A stretch of DNA of 64,000 nucleotides from the NCBI RefSeq assembly GCF_002119725.1, contig NZ_CP021109.1, positions 4,154,001 to 4,218,000 on the forward strand, in the 5' to 3' direction. Under the pieces are notes generated by a model. That model saw only the letters and a list, made by a program, of their open reading frames with translations, was not told where the DNA came from and did not search any database. Of this stretch, positions 9,101 to 18,748 are shown piece after piece. The position numbers and the translations under genes are program-made. This DNA is from Bordetella genomosp. 9 (GTDB taxonomy: Bacteria; Pseudomonadota; Gammaproteobacteria; Burkholderiales; Burkholderiaceae_B). Each line of letters opens with the position of its first letter. Position 1 is the first letter of the stretch.

Positions 9101-10127
9101 GCCGCGTCACTTCCAGCCAGTTGCCGTCCGGGTCCACCATGCGCCACCACGCCAGGTTGTCCAGCGCAGTTCCCCACAGCACGGCTTTCTTGCCGCCGGC
9201 GTTCATGGCGATATTTCCGCCCACACAGGAAGCTTCTGCGGATGTCGGATCGACGGCGAACACGTAGCCGGCCTGCGCCGCGGCATCGGCCACCCGCTTG
9301 GTGACCACGCCCGCGCCCGTGAAGACGGTTGCCACGGGCGTCTCGACGCCGGGCAGCGTGGTCAGCTCCACCTTGCCCAGCGTCTCGAATTTTTCGGTGT
9401 TGATGACGGCGGACTTCCACGTGAGCGGAATGGCGCCGCCGGTATAGCCGGTACCGCCTCCGCGCGGGATGATGGTGAGCCCGAGCTCGAAGCACCCGCG
9501 CACCAGGGCGGCCACTTCTTCCTCGCTGTCCGGGGTCAGCACGACGAAGGGATACTCGACGCGCCAGTCGGTGGCGTCGGTGACGTGCGCCACCCGCGAC
9601 AGGCCGTCGAATTTGATGTTGTCGCGCGCCGTGATGCGGCCCAGGGTTTTCTGGGTCTGGCGGCGCAACTGGGCGGTCTCGTCGAAGCGCGCCTCGAACG
9701 CCGCGACCGCGGCGCGGGCGCGCTCGATCAGCTGCAACACCTTTTCGTCGCGATAGAGATCGCGGCCTTCCTGGAACTCGATGCGGCCAGGCTCGCGGCG
9801 CTTGTCGATCTCCGCCAGGCGGTGATGCAAGGCATCGATCAACATGCGGCGCCGCTTGGGGTTGTCCAGCAGGTCGTCCTGCAGATAAGGGTTGCGGCTG
9901 ACCACCCAGATATCGCCAAGCACCTCGTAAAGCATGCGCGCGGAGCGGCCGGTACGGCGTTCGGATCGCAGGTCGGTCAGCAACTGCCAGGCGTCTTCAC
10001 CCAGCAGGCGGCCAACGATCTCGCGATCGGAAAAAGAGGTGTAGTTGTAGGGGATCTCACGCAGGCGGGTGCCCGGTGCCGGCGGAATCGCCGCATTCAG
10101 TAACTGGCTGGCGAGGGGGGCATTCAT
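6162..10127 (-). CDS. FAD-linked oxidase / Fe-S dehydrogenase fusion with N-terminal DUF3683 domain
   Basis: A very large cytoplasmic oxidoreductase of 1321 residues. In order: a DUF3683-type N-terminus ([20 protein letters not shown]), an FAD-binding PCMH domain with [17 protein letters not shown] and [17 protein letters not shown], an FAD-oxidase C-terminal domain ending in [13 protein letters not shown], a ferredoxin segment with two Cys clusters ([14 protein letters not shown] and [12 protein letters not shown]), and two CCG-type cysteine-rich domains ([17 protein letters not shown]). This is the layout of D-lactate/2-hydroxyacid dehydrogenases such as GlcDF or Dld-type enzymes fused into one chain. 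The substrate is probably a 2-hydroxyacid, which is inference. I prefer the ATG at 10127; a start ten codons upstream is also possible. Confidence 0.85.
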   Translation of the reverse strand: MNAPLASQLLNAAIPPAPGTRLREIPYNYTSFSDREIVGRLLGEDAWQLLTDLRSERRTGRSARMLYEVLGDIWVVSRNPYLQDDLLDNPKRRRMLIDALHHRLAEIDKRREPGRIEFQEGRDLYRDEKVLQLIERARAAVAAFEARFDETAQLRRQTQKTLGRITARDNIKFDGLSRVAHVTDATDWRVEYPFVVLTPDSEEEVAALVRGCFELGLTIIPRGGGTGYTGGAIPLTWKSAVINTEKFETLGKVELTTLPGVETPVATVFTGAGVVTKRVADAAAQAGYVFAVDPTSAEASCVGGNIAMNAGGKKAVLWGTALDNLAWWRMVDPDGNWLEVTRLGHNMGKIHDVEVARFELKWFDGRGKPGETLLRTEVLEIEGRRFRKEGLGKDVTDKFLAGLPGVQKEGCDGLITSARWVLHRMPAHTRTVCMEFFGQARDAIPSIVEVKHYLDHEGRQRGAILAGLEHLDERYLRAVGYATKSKRGVLPKMVLIGDIVGDDEDAVAAAASEVVRLANTRHGEGFVAVSAEARKKFWADRSRTAAIARHTNAFKINEDVVIPLNRMGEYTDHIERINIELSTRNKLRLLDELDAFLREPLPLGKAEDAEDAEITRAEVLAARTAQARALIAATRARWQWLLNELDKPLTQALPDMATLGLGHMQAALADRIAAQPGARVFDVVQDRTVRVSWKTEVLAELQRIFSGSACQKVLEEMRAIHARVLKSRVFVALHMHAGDGNVHTNIPVNSDDYGMLREANEAVERIMRIARDLDGVISGEHGIGLTKYEFLTQEELQPFQDYKRRVDPNGRFNAGKLMPGADLTHAWTPSFNLMGHESLIMQQSDIGAISASVKDCLRCGKCKPVCATHVPRANLLYSPRNKILATSLLVEAFLYEEQTRRGVSLKHWEEFEDVADHCTVCHKCYNPCPVDIDFGDVSMNMRALLRRMGRKSFNPGTSAAMFFLNAKDPATINLTRKAMVDVGYKVQRAAHDLLSGLARKQTRHPPATVGKRPIAEQVVHFVNKKMPGGLPKQTARKLLDIEDPDYVPIIRDPRATSADSEAVFYFPGCGSERLFSQVGLATQAMLWHAGVQTVLPPGYLCCGYPQRGAGMNDKADQIITDNRVLFHRVANTLNYLDIKTVVVSCGTCYDQLAGYEFDKIFPGCRLIDIHEYLLEKGIKLDGVQGVRYMYHDPCHTPMKLQDPMKTVKSLVGDGAIKSDRCCGESGTLAVSRPDVSTQVRFRKEEELRKGGDAIRADGFNGEVKVLTSCPSCLQGLSRYKGDTAMDADYIVVEMARHILGEEWMQNYVKQANAGGIERVLV

Positions 10128-10182
10128 GGAGACAGAGGCGGTGGCCCTTAAAAACACATTTTAACGCTAGTGGGGGAGTCCT

Positions 10183-10235
10183 CCCCCGAAGCGCTAACGC
10201 GCTTCCCCCTCCAGGGGGCCGCGCCGGTGGACCGG
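10183..10235 (+). repeat. dispersed intergenic repeat, copy 1
   Basis: Starts with CCCCCGAAGCGCTAACGCGC, contains the CCCCCTCCAGGGGG hairpin and ends in CCGGTGGACCGG. It is a shortened version of the element described at 22693-22776. The whole gap 10128-10452 holds only this, the next copy and GC-rich sequence of no clear role. Confidence 0.75.
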
Positions 10236-10248
10236 AGGGGAAGCCTCG

Positions 10249-10319
10249 CCCCCGAAGCGCTAACGCGCTTCCCCCTCCAGGGGGCGCGCCGGTGGACCGG
10301 CAAAGCCGGATCCACGGCG
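10249..10319 (+). repeat. dispersed intergenic repeat, copy 2
   Basis: Almost identical to copy 1 over 50 bases and extended by CCGGCAAAGCCGGATCCACG, the second conserved palindrome of the family. It sits 66 bases after copy 1 in the same orientation, between the YqaA-family gene and the FAD/Fe-S dehydrogenase gene. Confidence 0.8.
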
Positions 10320-10452
10320 CCCTGATGGCTGCGTTCTTGCGTAAGGTCTGGGGGCTTGTGGACTGGGGAAGTCGGGTCCGCTGCGCCCGATGCACTTGTT
10401 TCTTGCGAAGGAAGTGGGGTCGTTCGGCGCTGGCGCTCAGTTTTTTGTCAGC

Positions 10453-10974
10453 TCAGAACAGCCAAAGCAGGCCGCCGGTCATGGCGAGGTAGCGCAGGAA
10501 TTTGCCGACGCCCATGTAAAGCACGCAAGGCCAGAATGGCAGGCGCAGCCATCCGGCGACGGCGCAAAGGGGGTCGCCGATGGCCGGGACCCAGGACAGC
10601 AACAGCGCCGGCGGGCCCATGCGGTGCAGCCAATCGTGCGCGCGCCGGTGCCAGCGGCCGTGGCCGGCATGCGTGCGGGCCTCGTGGGCGCGGTGCGGGT
10701 GCTTTTCCTTCCAGCGTTCGGCGGCGCGCCAGGCGCCCCAGCCCATGGCATAGCTGATCGCGCCGCCAACCGTGTTGCCCGCCGTGGCAACCAGCACGGC
10801 CGGCCAGAACATGTCAGGCGCCAGCTTGACGTAACCGAACACCGCCGGCTCGGAGCCGAGCGGCAGCAGGGTGGCGGAGATCAAACTGACGATGAAGATC
10901 GCGCTCAGGCCCACATTGGGCAGGGCCAGCGCGCCCAACAGCCAGTTCACGGCGGACATCAAGGCGGCTTCCAT
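10453..10974 (-). CDS. YqaA-family (DedA/SNARE-associated fold) inner-membrane protein
   Basis: A 173-residue membrane protein. Hydrophobic stretches at about residues 8-30 and 33-50, 52-70 and 125-170 suggest four or five membrane segments, and the central part (about 75-115) is rich in His and Arg. The ISATLLPLGSEP and SWVPAIGDPLCAVAGWLRLP segments match YqaA-type relatives of DedA, in which the conserved GxP and Arg residues have been linked to lipid flipping or proton-coupled transport. The exact role is unknown. The start at 10974 (MEAALMSAV) fits where family homology begins; further in-frame upstream codons are open but read as non-coding. Confidence 0.8.
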   Translation of the reverse strand: MEAALMSAVNWLLGALALPNVGLSAIFIVSLISATLLPLGSEPAVFGYVKLAPDMFWPAVLVATAGNTVGGAISYAMGWGAWRAAERWKEKHPHRAHEARTHAGHGRWHRRAHDWLHRMGPPALLLSWVPAIGDPLCAVAGWLRLPFWPCVLYMGVGKFLRYLAMTGGLLWLF

Positions 10975-11293
10975 GGCGCGCAGTGTAGCTGTCCGCCGGG
11001 GCTGAAGCGTACATGCGCGGAGCAACGATGGGCAGCGGTCCAACGTCCCTGCAACGCGCGCGCTGTAGCCGATGCGCCGTCGTGGACATTCCGGGCTGGC
11101 TGTAGAAACGTTCCGCCTCTTCGAGACGCCGCCGCCGACCGCATCGCGGGACAGCAATAGAGCGGCCCGGCAACGCGCAACGTTTCTGGAAAGGGCTGGC
11201 CGGCTTGGGGAAAAGCGGCGGAAACCGGCGCCGGGCGTCGCCGGCCGCTGTGGTAATCTGCCCGACGCTTGTCAACCCCCTGCCCCGCAGTCC
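10975..11293. other. divergent intergenic region between the YqaA gene and ilvA
   Basis: 319 bases without a credible gene. They contain a 9-bp inverted repeat, AGAAACGTT at 11104-11112 and AACGTTTCT at 11179-11187, whose arms are 66 bases apart and each hold the palindrome AACGTT. A GGTAATCT element about 40 bases before the ilvA start could serve as a weak -10 box. No riboswitch or leader peptide of the kind found at some ilv genes was recognised. Confidence 0.5.
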
Positions 11294-12802
<1,509 letters not shown>

Positions 12803-12841
12803 CCCGGCCCGCTGCCGCGACATGCCAAGGGAACACGCCTC

Positions 12842-13735
12842 ATGGACGTCCAGCTCAATGACATCGCGTTGTTCGTGGAAGTGGCCAAGCGGAAGAACTT
12901 CAGCCACGCGGCCGAGGCTCTGAACATCCCGGCGGCCACGCTGTCGCGCCGCGTTACCGAACTGGAGCGGCGCGTGGGGATGCAGCTGCTCACGCGGACG
13001 ACGCGCCGCATCGAATTGACGGAAGCTGGCGCTCTTTACTTCGAGCGCTGCCGGCACATCATCGAGGAAGCGCGGGTCGCCCACGAGCAATTGCACGATA
13101 TGGCGGCGCAACCCAAAGGCCGCCTGCGCATCTCGCTGACGGCCAGCCTGGCGCAGCTGGTTCTGCCGCTCGTGATGCGCGAGTTCACCGAGCAGTATCC
13201 CGACATCGAATGCGAGTTCGACGTCAGCGGCCGGCCGGTGGACCCCATCAGCAACCCCTTCGACCTGGTGCTGCGCTTTGGCCAACAGCCCGACTCCAGC
13301 CTGATCTCGCGCCAGATCATGGTGATGTCGCACCAGCTGTACGCCTCGCACGACTATCTGGCGCGCCACGGCGAGCCGCTCACGCCGATCGACCTCAGCC
13401 ACCACGATTGCCTGCGCTTTCCCAGCGGCGAAGGCGGTTCTTTCTGGATGCTGCATTCCGGCGAACGCGTGGTGCGGGTGCAAGTCTTCGGCCGCCTCAT
13501 CGCGAACAATATGGGCATGCTGGCGCGGCTGGCCGCGCGCGGAATGGGCGTGGTGCCGCTTCCGGTCTTCCATACCATGGAAAAAGCCATCGAGCGCATT
13601 GGCCTGGTACGGGTGCTGCCCGACTGGCACCTGACGCCGATGCCGCTGTTCGCGCTGCTGCCATCGCGCGCCATCCCCGCCAAGACGCGGGCCTTCCTGG
13701 ATTTCATCCAGCCGCGGCTGAACGAGCGCCGCTGA
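12842..13735 (+). CDS. LysR-family transcriptional regulator
   Basis: A 297-residue regulator. The N-terminal winged helix-turn-helix covers residues about 5-62, including KRKNFSHAAEALNIPAATLS, followed by a linker helix and a type 2 periplasmic-binding-protein-like effector domain from about residue 92. The pattern TRRIELTEAGALYFERCRHI and the closing region resemble the DsdC/AaeR-like branch common in Bordetella. It lies 39 bases after ilvA on the same strand and could be co-transcribed with it, but no target gene is obvious because its upstream neighbour is not divergent. Confidence 0.9.
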   Translation: MDVQLNDIALFVEVAKRKNFSHAAEALNIPAATLSRRVTELERRVGMQLLTRTTRRIELTEAGALYFERCRHIIEEARVAHEQLHDMAAQPKGRLRISLTASLAQLVLPLVMREFTEQYPDIECEFDVSGRPVDPISNPFDLVLRFGQQPDSSLISRQIMVMSHQLYASHDYLARHGEPLTPIDLSHHDCLRFPSGEGGSFWMLHSGERVVRVQVFGRLIANNMGMLARLAARGMGVVPLPVFHTMEKAIERIGLVRVLPDWHLTPMPLFALLPSRAIPAKTRAFLDFIQPRLNERR

Positions 13736-13928
13736 CCCGGAGCCGGGCCGCGGCGCCCGGAACGCCGCTGGACCGATAGCGCGCCGCACTGCGCTTGGAT
13801 CGCGCAGGACCGGCGGCCGCCGCCTTCCTTTCATCATTCATCGCCGCCGTTTCAGGCAGGCTCGCCCGCGCGCACCCGGATGCCGGTGCGGCATTCCGGC
13901 CCCAGGGCCCCAACCTCCGCGGCCGCGC

Positions 13929-13957
13929 TTGACTCAAATTTTCATGATGGTGAAAAT
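13929..13957 (+). promoter_or_regulatory. promoter of the cupin / CoA-transferase cluster
   Basis: TTGACT at 13929-13934 matches the -35 consensus at five of six positions. It is followed by a 17-base spacer and GAAAAT at 13952-13957, a four-of-six -10 box. The start codon of the cupin gene is 31 bases further. This is one of the few AT-rich stretches in this part of the window. The rest of the gap from 13736 is GC-rich and holds nothing recognised. Confidence 0.55.
13938..13957. promoter_or_regulatory. operator-like inverted repeat over the promoter
   Basis: ATTTTCA-N6-TGAAAAT is a perfect 7-bp inverted repeat that fills the spacer and covers the -10 box of the promoter just described. A repressor bound there would block RNA polymerase. 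The IclR-family gene at the other end of the cluster is the natural candidate, since IclR-type sites are often A/T-rich inverted repeats with GAAA/TTTC arms. The assignment to that regulator is inference. Confidence 0.5.
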
Positions 13958-13987
13958 AGATTCACATATGAGAAATCGGAGACAAGC

Positions 13988-14374
13988 ATGGCAGCATCCA
14001 ATCCGCCCTGGCTCATCAGGGAAGCCGACGTTCCCGGCTACCACCCCGCGAACCATCTTGGCACGACCAACCGCCGGCTGATCGGGCGGGAGAACGTCGG
14101 GGCGGCCAATGTGGAGGTCGTGCTGGGGGTGATCGAAAAGGGCAAAGGGGCGCTGCCCCATGCGCATCCGGGCATCGAACAGGTGTGCTACCTGATCGCC
14201 GGGACCGCGCGCGCCGAAGTCGATGGCGTCGCCGCCGACATGGGGCCGGGCGACTGCTGCTATTTCCCGCCCGATATCCCGCATGTGTTCACGGTGACCA
14301 GCGAAGAGCCGGCGCGGCTGCTGGTCATCTACAGCCCGCCTTACGAAGAGCGGCCGGATCGCGTAATCCGCTGA
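13988..14374 (+). CDS. small cupin-domain protein
   Basis: A 128-residue single-domain cupin. The first metal-binding motif is visible as PHAHPGIEQVCYLIAGTA (His residues and Glu near 57-63), and the second cupin motif is DCCYFPPDIPHVF (His near 100). Cupins of this size act as metal-dependent dioxygenases, isomerases or small-molecule binders. GGAGAC lies 5-10 bases before the ATG. It is the first gene after the operator-covered promoter and precedes a Bug-type binding protein, so it is likely part of the same catabolic unit. The reaction is unknown. Confidence 0.82.
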   Translation: MAASNPPWLIREADVPGYHPANHLGTTNRRLIGRENVGAANVEVVLGVIEKGKGALPHAHPGIEQVCYLIAGTARAEVDGVAADMGPGDCCYFPPDIPHVFTVTSEEPARLLVIYSPPYEERPDRVIR

Positions 14375-14537
14375 CCCGGCCGCCGGATAACGGCGAAACG
14401 CAATACGTCCGGCGCAGCGCAGCAGCCTGTGCGCCGGACCCGCCGCCGGCGGCAGCGCGCGGCGCCGGTCCGCCGGCGCGGCAAACGCCCGGCCACTGCC
14501 CCATACGGGCATCACAACGACAAAAGGAGACAAACCC

Positions 14538-15524
14538 ATGAATCGCTTTGCGCGCCTATCGCGTCATGCAGCCGCCGCCGCGGTCCTGTTCGCCGCCGCC
14601 GGCCTGACCGGGCCCGGCCCCGCCCGGGCGGCCTACCCCGAGCGGCCCATCACCCTGGTGGTGCCCTTCCCCGCCGGTTCCGGCACCGACGCGGTCGGCC
14701 GCATCTTCGCCGCCGAATTGGGCCGCATCCTGAATGGGCAGGTGGTCGTGGAAAACAAGCCGGGCGGCAACGCCACCATCGCCGCCTCCTACGTGGCGCG
14801 CGCCAAACCGGACGGCTACACGCTGTTCGTCACGACGAACACCTCGCACTCGGCGGCGCCATACCTGATGAAGAACGTGCCGTACGATCCCGTGAAGGAT
14901 TTCACCCCCATCGCGCGGGGCGGCAACCTTCCGTTCATCCTGGTCGTGAATCCCAAGCTGCCCGTAAAGTCGGTGCAGGAACTGGTCGCCTACGCCAAGG
15001 CGCACCCGGGCAAGCTGACCTACGCCAGCGGCAACAGCACCGGCATCGTTGCCGGCGCCACGCTGGCCCGCCGCGCGGGCATCGATATCGTGCATATCCC
15101 CTACAAGGGCACGCCCCAGGCCATCACCGACGTGGTGGGTGGCCAGGTCGACATGATGTTCACGGACGTGGCGTCCGGCCTGCCCTTCGTCCAGTCGGGC
15201 AAGATGCGGGCGCTTGCCGTGTCCACCGCCGCGCGCAGCAGCGTCGTGCCCGACATCCCATCGATGGAAGACGCCGGCATCGCCGATTTCGACATCAATT
15301 CCTGGAACGGCTACTTCGGTCCGGCCGGCATGCCGCCCGAGATCGTCAAGACGCTCAACGCCGCCATCAACAAGATCGTCGCCGAACCGGAAGTGCGCAA
15401 GCAGCTGGCCGTGCTGGGCTTCGACGCCTTCAGCGGCACGCCCGAAGACTTCGCGGCCTTCGTGTCGCAGCAACTCACCCTGTGGGGCAAACTGATCCGC
15501 GACGCGGGCATCGAGCAGCAATGA
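14538..15524 (+). CDS. Bug-family tripartite tricarboxylate transporter binding protein
   Basis: A 328-residue periplasmic binding protein. A signal peptide is clear: basic MNRFARLSRH, a hydrophobic Ala-rich core, and likely cleavage after ARA near residue 31. The mature start YPERPITLVVPFPAGSGTD is the standard Bug signature, and IAASYVARAKPDGYTL and the VVGGQVDMMF segment follow. Bug proteins capture carboxylates in the periplasm; many are encoded away from any TctAB membrane partner, as here. AAAGGAGAC precedes the start. Its stop overlaps the CoA-transferase start in ATGA, tying the captured substrate to acyl-CoA metabolism. The substrate is unknown. Confidence 0.93.
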   Translation: MNRFARLSRHAAAAAVLFAAAGLTGPGPARAAYPERPITLVVPFPAGSGTDAVGRIFAAELGRILNGQVVVENKPGGNATIAASYVARAKPDGYTLFVTTNTSHSAAPYLMKNVPYDPVKDFTPIARGGNLPFILVVNPKLPVKSVQELVAYAKAHPGKLTYASGNSTGIVAGATLARRAGIDIVHIPYKGTPQAITDVVGGQVDMMFTDVASGLPFVQSGKMRALAVSTAARSSVVPDIPSMEDAGIADFDINSWNGYFGPAGMPPEIVKTLNAAINKIVAEPEVRKQLAVLGFDAFSGTPEDFAAFVSQQLTLWGKLIRDAGIEQQ

Positions 15525-16744
15525 AGAGAACCGAACACGGCGCGGGCGGCCCGCTGGCCGGCGTGCGCATCCTCGACCTGACCGCGGTGGTCATGGGGCC
15601 TTATGCCACGCAGGTGCTGGCCGACCTGGGCGCGGACGTCATCAAAGTGGAATCGCCGGCCGGCGACAACATGCGCGCCGTGGGTCCCATGCGCAATCCC
15701 GGCATGGGGCACCTTTACCTGCATCTGAACCGCAACAAGCGCTCCATCGTCCTGGACCTGAAGCAGCCGGCCGCGCGCGATGCCTGCCTGGCGCTGGCGC
15801 AGGATTGCGATGCGGTCCTGTACAACATCCGGCCGCAGGCGATGGCGCGGCTGGGACTGGACTATGCGGCCTTCGCGGCGCGCCAGCCGCGTATCGTCTA
15901 TGCCGGCGCCTATGGTTATGCCGAAGGCGGGCCTTACGCGGGCCGCCCCGCCTACGACGATCTGATCCAGGGCCAGACCGGCATCGCGGACCTGTTCCGC
16001 CGCCAGAGCGCAGACGAACCGCGCTACGCGCCCTTGACGCTGGCCGACCGCGCCGTCGGCCTGCATACCGCCATCGCGTTGCTGGCCGCCGTGCTGCATG
16101 CACGCGAAACCGGCCAGGGGCAAAGCCTGGAGATCCCCATGTTCGAGGGCATGGCACATATGGTGCTGGGCGACCACCTGGGCGGCTGGACCTTCGATCC
16201 GCCGTTGGGCGACACCGGTTATGCGCGGCTGCTCGCGCCGCACCGCAAGCCCTACGCGACCCGCGACGGCCACGTGTGCCTGCTGATCTACAACGACAAG
16301 CACTGGCGCAACTTCTTCGCGGCCATCGGAAAGCCGGAAATGGCCGCTGACCCGCGCTTCGCCACGCATACGGCGCGCGCCGAACACATCGGCGAGGTCT
16401 ACGCCTATGTCGCGCAGGTCATGCTGACGCGCGACACCGACGATTGGCTGCGCCTGCTGGCCGAGGCCGACATCCCGGCATCCCGGCTTTACGGCATCGA
16501 AGACTTGATCCGGGACCCGCATCTGCGCGCCACGGATTTCGTGCGCACCGTGGACCACCCGACCGAAGGTCGGTTGCGCACCCCGGCGCCCTTGGGGCGC
16601 TTCGACGGCACGCCGACCGCCTTGCGGCGGCCCGCGCCGCGGCTGGGCGAACACAGCATCGAAGTGCTGCGCGAAGCCGGCTTTGCCGAATCGGCCATCC
16701 AGGCGTTGCTGGACGCCCAGGCCACTCACGATGGGACCCGCTGA
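15521..16744 (+). CDS. CaiB/BaiF-type (family III) CoA-transferase
   Basis: A 407-residue family III CoA-transferase. The N-terminus LAGVRILDLTAVVMGPYATQ and VLADLGADVIKVESPAGD are the canonical first blocks, and the catalytic Asp position is in the NRNKRSIVLDLKQPAARDA to YDDLIQGQTGIADL region. Such enzymes move CoA from a donor acyl-CoA to a free carboxylic acid. Overlapping starts and stops (ATGA with the Bug gene upstream, TGATG with the acyl-CoA dehydrogenase downstream) argue for one operon in which a carboxylate is imported, activated and oxidised. The acid itself cannot be named from sequence. Confidence 0.92.
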   Translation: MKRTEHGAGGPLAGVRILDLTAVVMGPYATQVLADLGADVIKVESPAGDNMRAVGPMRNPGMGHLYLHLNRNKRSIVLDLKQPAARDACLALAQDCDAVLYNIRPQAMARLGLDYAAFAARQPRIVYAGAYGYAEGGPYAGRPAYDDLIQGQTGIADLFRRQSADEPRYAPLTLADRAVGLHTAIALLAAVLHARETGQGQSLEIPMFEGMAHMVLGDHLGGWTFDPPLGDTGYARLLAPHRKPYATRDGHVCLLIYNDKHWRNFFAAIGKPEMAADPRFATHTARAEHIGEVYAYVAQVMLTRDTDDWLRLLAEADIPASRLYGIEDLIRDPHLRATDFVRTVDHPTEGRLRTPAPLGRFDGTPTALRRPAPRLGEHSIEVLREAGFAESAIQALLDAQATHDGTR

Positions 16745-17910
16745 TGGACTTTACATTCACCCCCGATCAAATCGCCATGCGCGACGCCGTGGAGCAGATC
16801 TGCGCGCGCTACCCCGACGAATACTGGCTGGAGCGCGACCGCGACGGCGGCTTTCCGCATGAATTGCATGCCGACCTGGCGCGCGACGGCTGGCTCGGCA
16901 TCGCCATGCCGCCGGACTATGGCGGCGCCGGACTGGGCATGACCGAAGCCGCCCTGATGATGCAGACCATCGCCGCGTCCGGGGCCGGTTTCGCTGGCGC
17001 TTCGGCGGTGCACATGAACATCTTCGGCCTGAATCCCGTGGTGGTATTCGGCAACGCCGAACAACGCGCGCGCTGGCTGCCGGACCTGATCGCCGGCCGG
17101 CACAAGGCCTGCTTCGCCGTCACGGAGCCCGACGCCGGGCTCGACACCACGCGCCTGACCACGCGGGCCGTGCGCGAGGGCGATCATTACGTGGTGCACG
17201 GACGCAAGATATGGATCTCCACCGCCCAGGTGGCCCACAAGATGCTGCTGCTGGCTCGCACCACGCCGCTTTCCGAGGTCGACAAGCCCACGCACGGCCT
17301 TTCGCTGTTCTACACCGACCTGGACCGCGAGCGCGTCGAAGTCCGCGAAATCGAAAAAATGGGCCGCAAGGCAGTCGATTCGAACATGCTTTTCATCGAC
17401 GGCCTTCGCATCCCGGCCGCCGATCGCATCGGCGAGGAAGGGCGCGGGTTCGAGTACATCCTGCACGGCCTGAATCCGGAGCGCATACTTATCGCCGCCG
17501 AAGCGGTGGGCATCGGCCGCGCGGCCCTGAATCGCGCCGTGCGCTACGCCAATGAACGCAAGGTCTTCGGCCGGCCCATCGGGCAGAACCAGGGCGTGCA
17601 GCACCCGCTTGCGCAGGCCTGGATGCAATTGGAGGCGGCCGACCTGATGGTCTTCAAGGCGGCCTCGATGTACGACGCCGGGCAGCCCTGCGGCCCCTAT
17701 GCGAATTCGGCCAAGTACCTGGCCGCCGAAGCCGGGCACAACGCCTGCCAGACCGCGGTGCTGACGCTTGGCGGAATGGGTTACGCCAAGGAATATCACG
17801 TGGAACGCCTGCTGCGCGAAAGCTATATCCCGCGGATCGCGCCCGTCAGCCCGCAACTGATCCTTTGCTTCATCGCGGAGAAGGTGCTGGGGCTGCCCAA
17901 GTCCTATTGA
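16744..17910 (+). CDS. acyl-CoA dehydrogenase family protein
   Basis: A 388-residue flavoprotein of the acyl-CoA dehydrogenase family: N-terminal helical domain, CFAVTEPDAGLDTTRLTT for the FAD/substrate beta-domain (about 122-140), KIWISTAQVAHKMLLLART, and the C-terminal four-helix domain with KVFGRPIGQNQGVQH and LGGMGYAKEYHVERLLRES. It should form the alpha-beta double bond in an acyl-CoA and pass electrons to ETF. In most family members the last block reads R-D-x4-I-x-EGT, with Glu as catalytic base; here the aligned residue is Pro367 (IAPVSPQ). Start overlaps the CoA-transferase stop. The function as a dehydrogenase is likely but the base must come from elsewhere. Confidence 0.88.
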   Translation: MDFTFTPDQIAMRDAVEQICARYPDEYWLERDRDGGFPHELHADLARDGWLGIAMPPDYGGAGLGMTEAALMMQTIAASGAGFAGASAVHMNIFGLNPVVVFGNAEQRARWLPDLIAGRHKACFAVTEPDAGLDTTRLTTRAVREGDHYVVHGRKIWISTAQVAHKMLLLARTTPLSEVDKPTHGLSLFYTDLDRERVEVREIEKMGRKAVDSNMLFIDGLRIPAADRIGEEGRGFEYILHGLNPERILIAAEAVGIGRAALNRAVRYANERKVFGRPIGQNQGVQHPLAQAWMQLEAADLMVFKAASMYDAGQPCGPYANSAKYLAAEAGHNACQTAVLTLGGMGYAKEYHVERLLRESYIPRIAPVSPQLILCFIAEKVLGLPKSY

Positions 17911-17961
17911 CCCAGGCTTGGCGCTGGCGGCGGGCGGCAAAAGCCGCGCCGCCGCGCCGCC

Positions 17962-18702
17962 TCATATCGCGTTCTGTTCCAGCGCCGCGCAGGCGGCGCG
18001 CAGAATGCGCGCGTACGCTTCCTGGTTCGGCTCGATGCGGTACACCGGCGCGCCGACCGAAATCGCGTAATGATCGCCGCCCAGGGCCAGCGGCCACGCG
18101 ATCGCGCCGACTTCCGCCAGCGATTCGCCCAGATTGCGGAACCAGCCGCGTTGCCGTGACGCCGCGATATCGGCTTCCACCACATCGGGATCCACCATGG
18201 TGCGCTCATTGAAGCGGGTCAGGGGACCGCGGCGCAGCAGCGCCTGGCGCTTTTCCGGCGGCAGCGTGGAAAGCAGCGCCTTGCCGAGCGAATTGGCATG
18301 CAGCTCGCGGAACTCGCCGGCCACCGGCGCGTAGCGGATGGTGTGCGGCGAATCCAGCACTTCAAGGTACACCACGCGGTGGTCAGGCGTGAGCTTGGCG
18401 AAGACGACGGTTTCCTGCGTGGCCTCGCGCAATTCGAGCAGACTGGGGTAGACCCGGTCGCGCACCGGGTCGTTGCGGGCGATCTGCTGCGCCATGGCCA
18501 GCAGGCGGCTGGTGGGGTAATAGCCGTTGCGGCGGCCGACTTCGTACAGGTAGCCGAGTTCGGCGAGCGTGCGTATCAGGGCCAGGCAGCTGGATACGGG
18601 CACTTCGAGCAGGCGCGCCAGCTCCGAAAGCGCCAGCGGCCGCTTTTCGCGCGCGAATACCTCGATGATCTCGATGACCCTGAGAGCCGTCTTGACGCTC
18701 AT
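17962..18702 (-). CDS. IclR-family transcriptional regulator
   Basis: A 246-residue regulator. Residues about 1-62 form the IclR winged helix-turn-helix (SVKTALRVIEIIEVFAREKR, then LSELARLLEVPVSSCLALIRTL), and residues 80-246 the GAF-like effector domain, with LGKALLSTLPPEK as the typical family segment. AAGGAAGG stands just upstream of the ATG at 18702, which decides this start over a longer frame. It converges with the acyl-CoA cluster, ending 51 bases after the dehydrogenase stop, and is the most likely controller of that cluster, probably through the inverted repeat at 13938-13957. That pairing is inferred. Confidence 0.88.
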   Translation of the reverse strand: MSVKTALRVIEIIEVFAREKRPLALSELARLLEVPVSSCLALIRTLAELGYLYEVGRRNGYYPTSRLLAMAQQIARNDPVRDRVYPSLLELREATQETVVFAKLTPDHRVVYLEVLDSPHTIRYAPVAGEFRELHANSLGKALLSTLPPEKRQALLRRGPLTRFNERTMVDPDVVEADIAASRQRGWFRNLGESLAEVGAIAWPLALGGDHYAISVGAPVYRIEPNQEAYARILRAACAALEQNAI

Positions 18703-18748
18703 CCCTTCCTTGCCTGTGGGTCCATTGCCGCCCTTTCGGATCACGCCG

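Noticed and set aside
6237-10103. 1288-codon frame opposite the FAD/Fe-S dehydrogenase
   Set aside because: Exact antisense of a gene with full domain support; sequence shows no recognisable domain.
10183-10319. CRISPR-like array
   Set aside because: Only two units, GC-rich palindromes and no variable spacers of uniform length; it belongs to the dispersed repeat family.
14429-15520. Upstream extension of the CoA-transferase frame through the Bug gene
   Set aside because: Residues before 15521 are Arg/Pro/Gly-rich shadow of the Bug gene; the ATGA junction gives a clear start.
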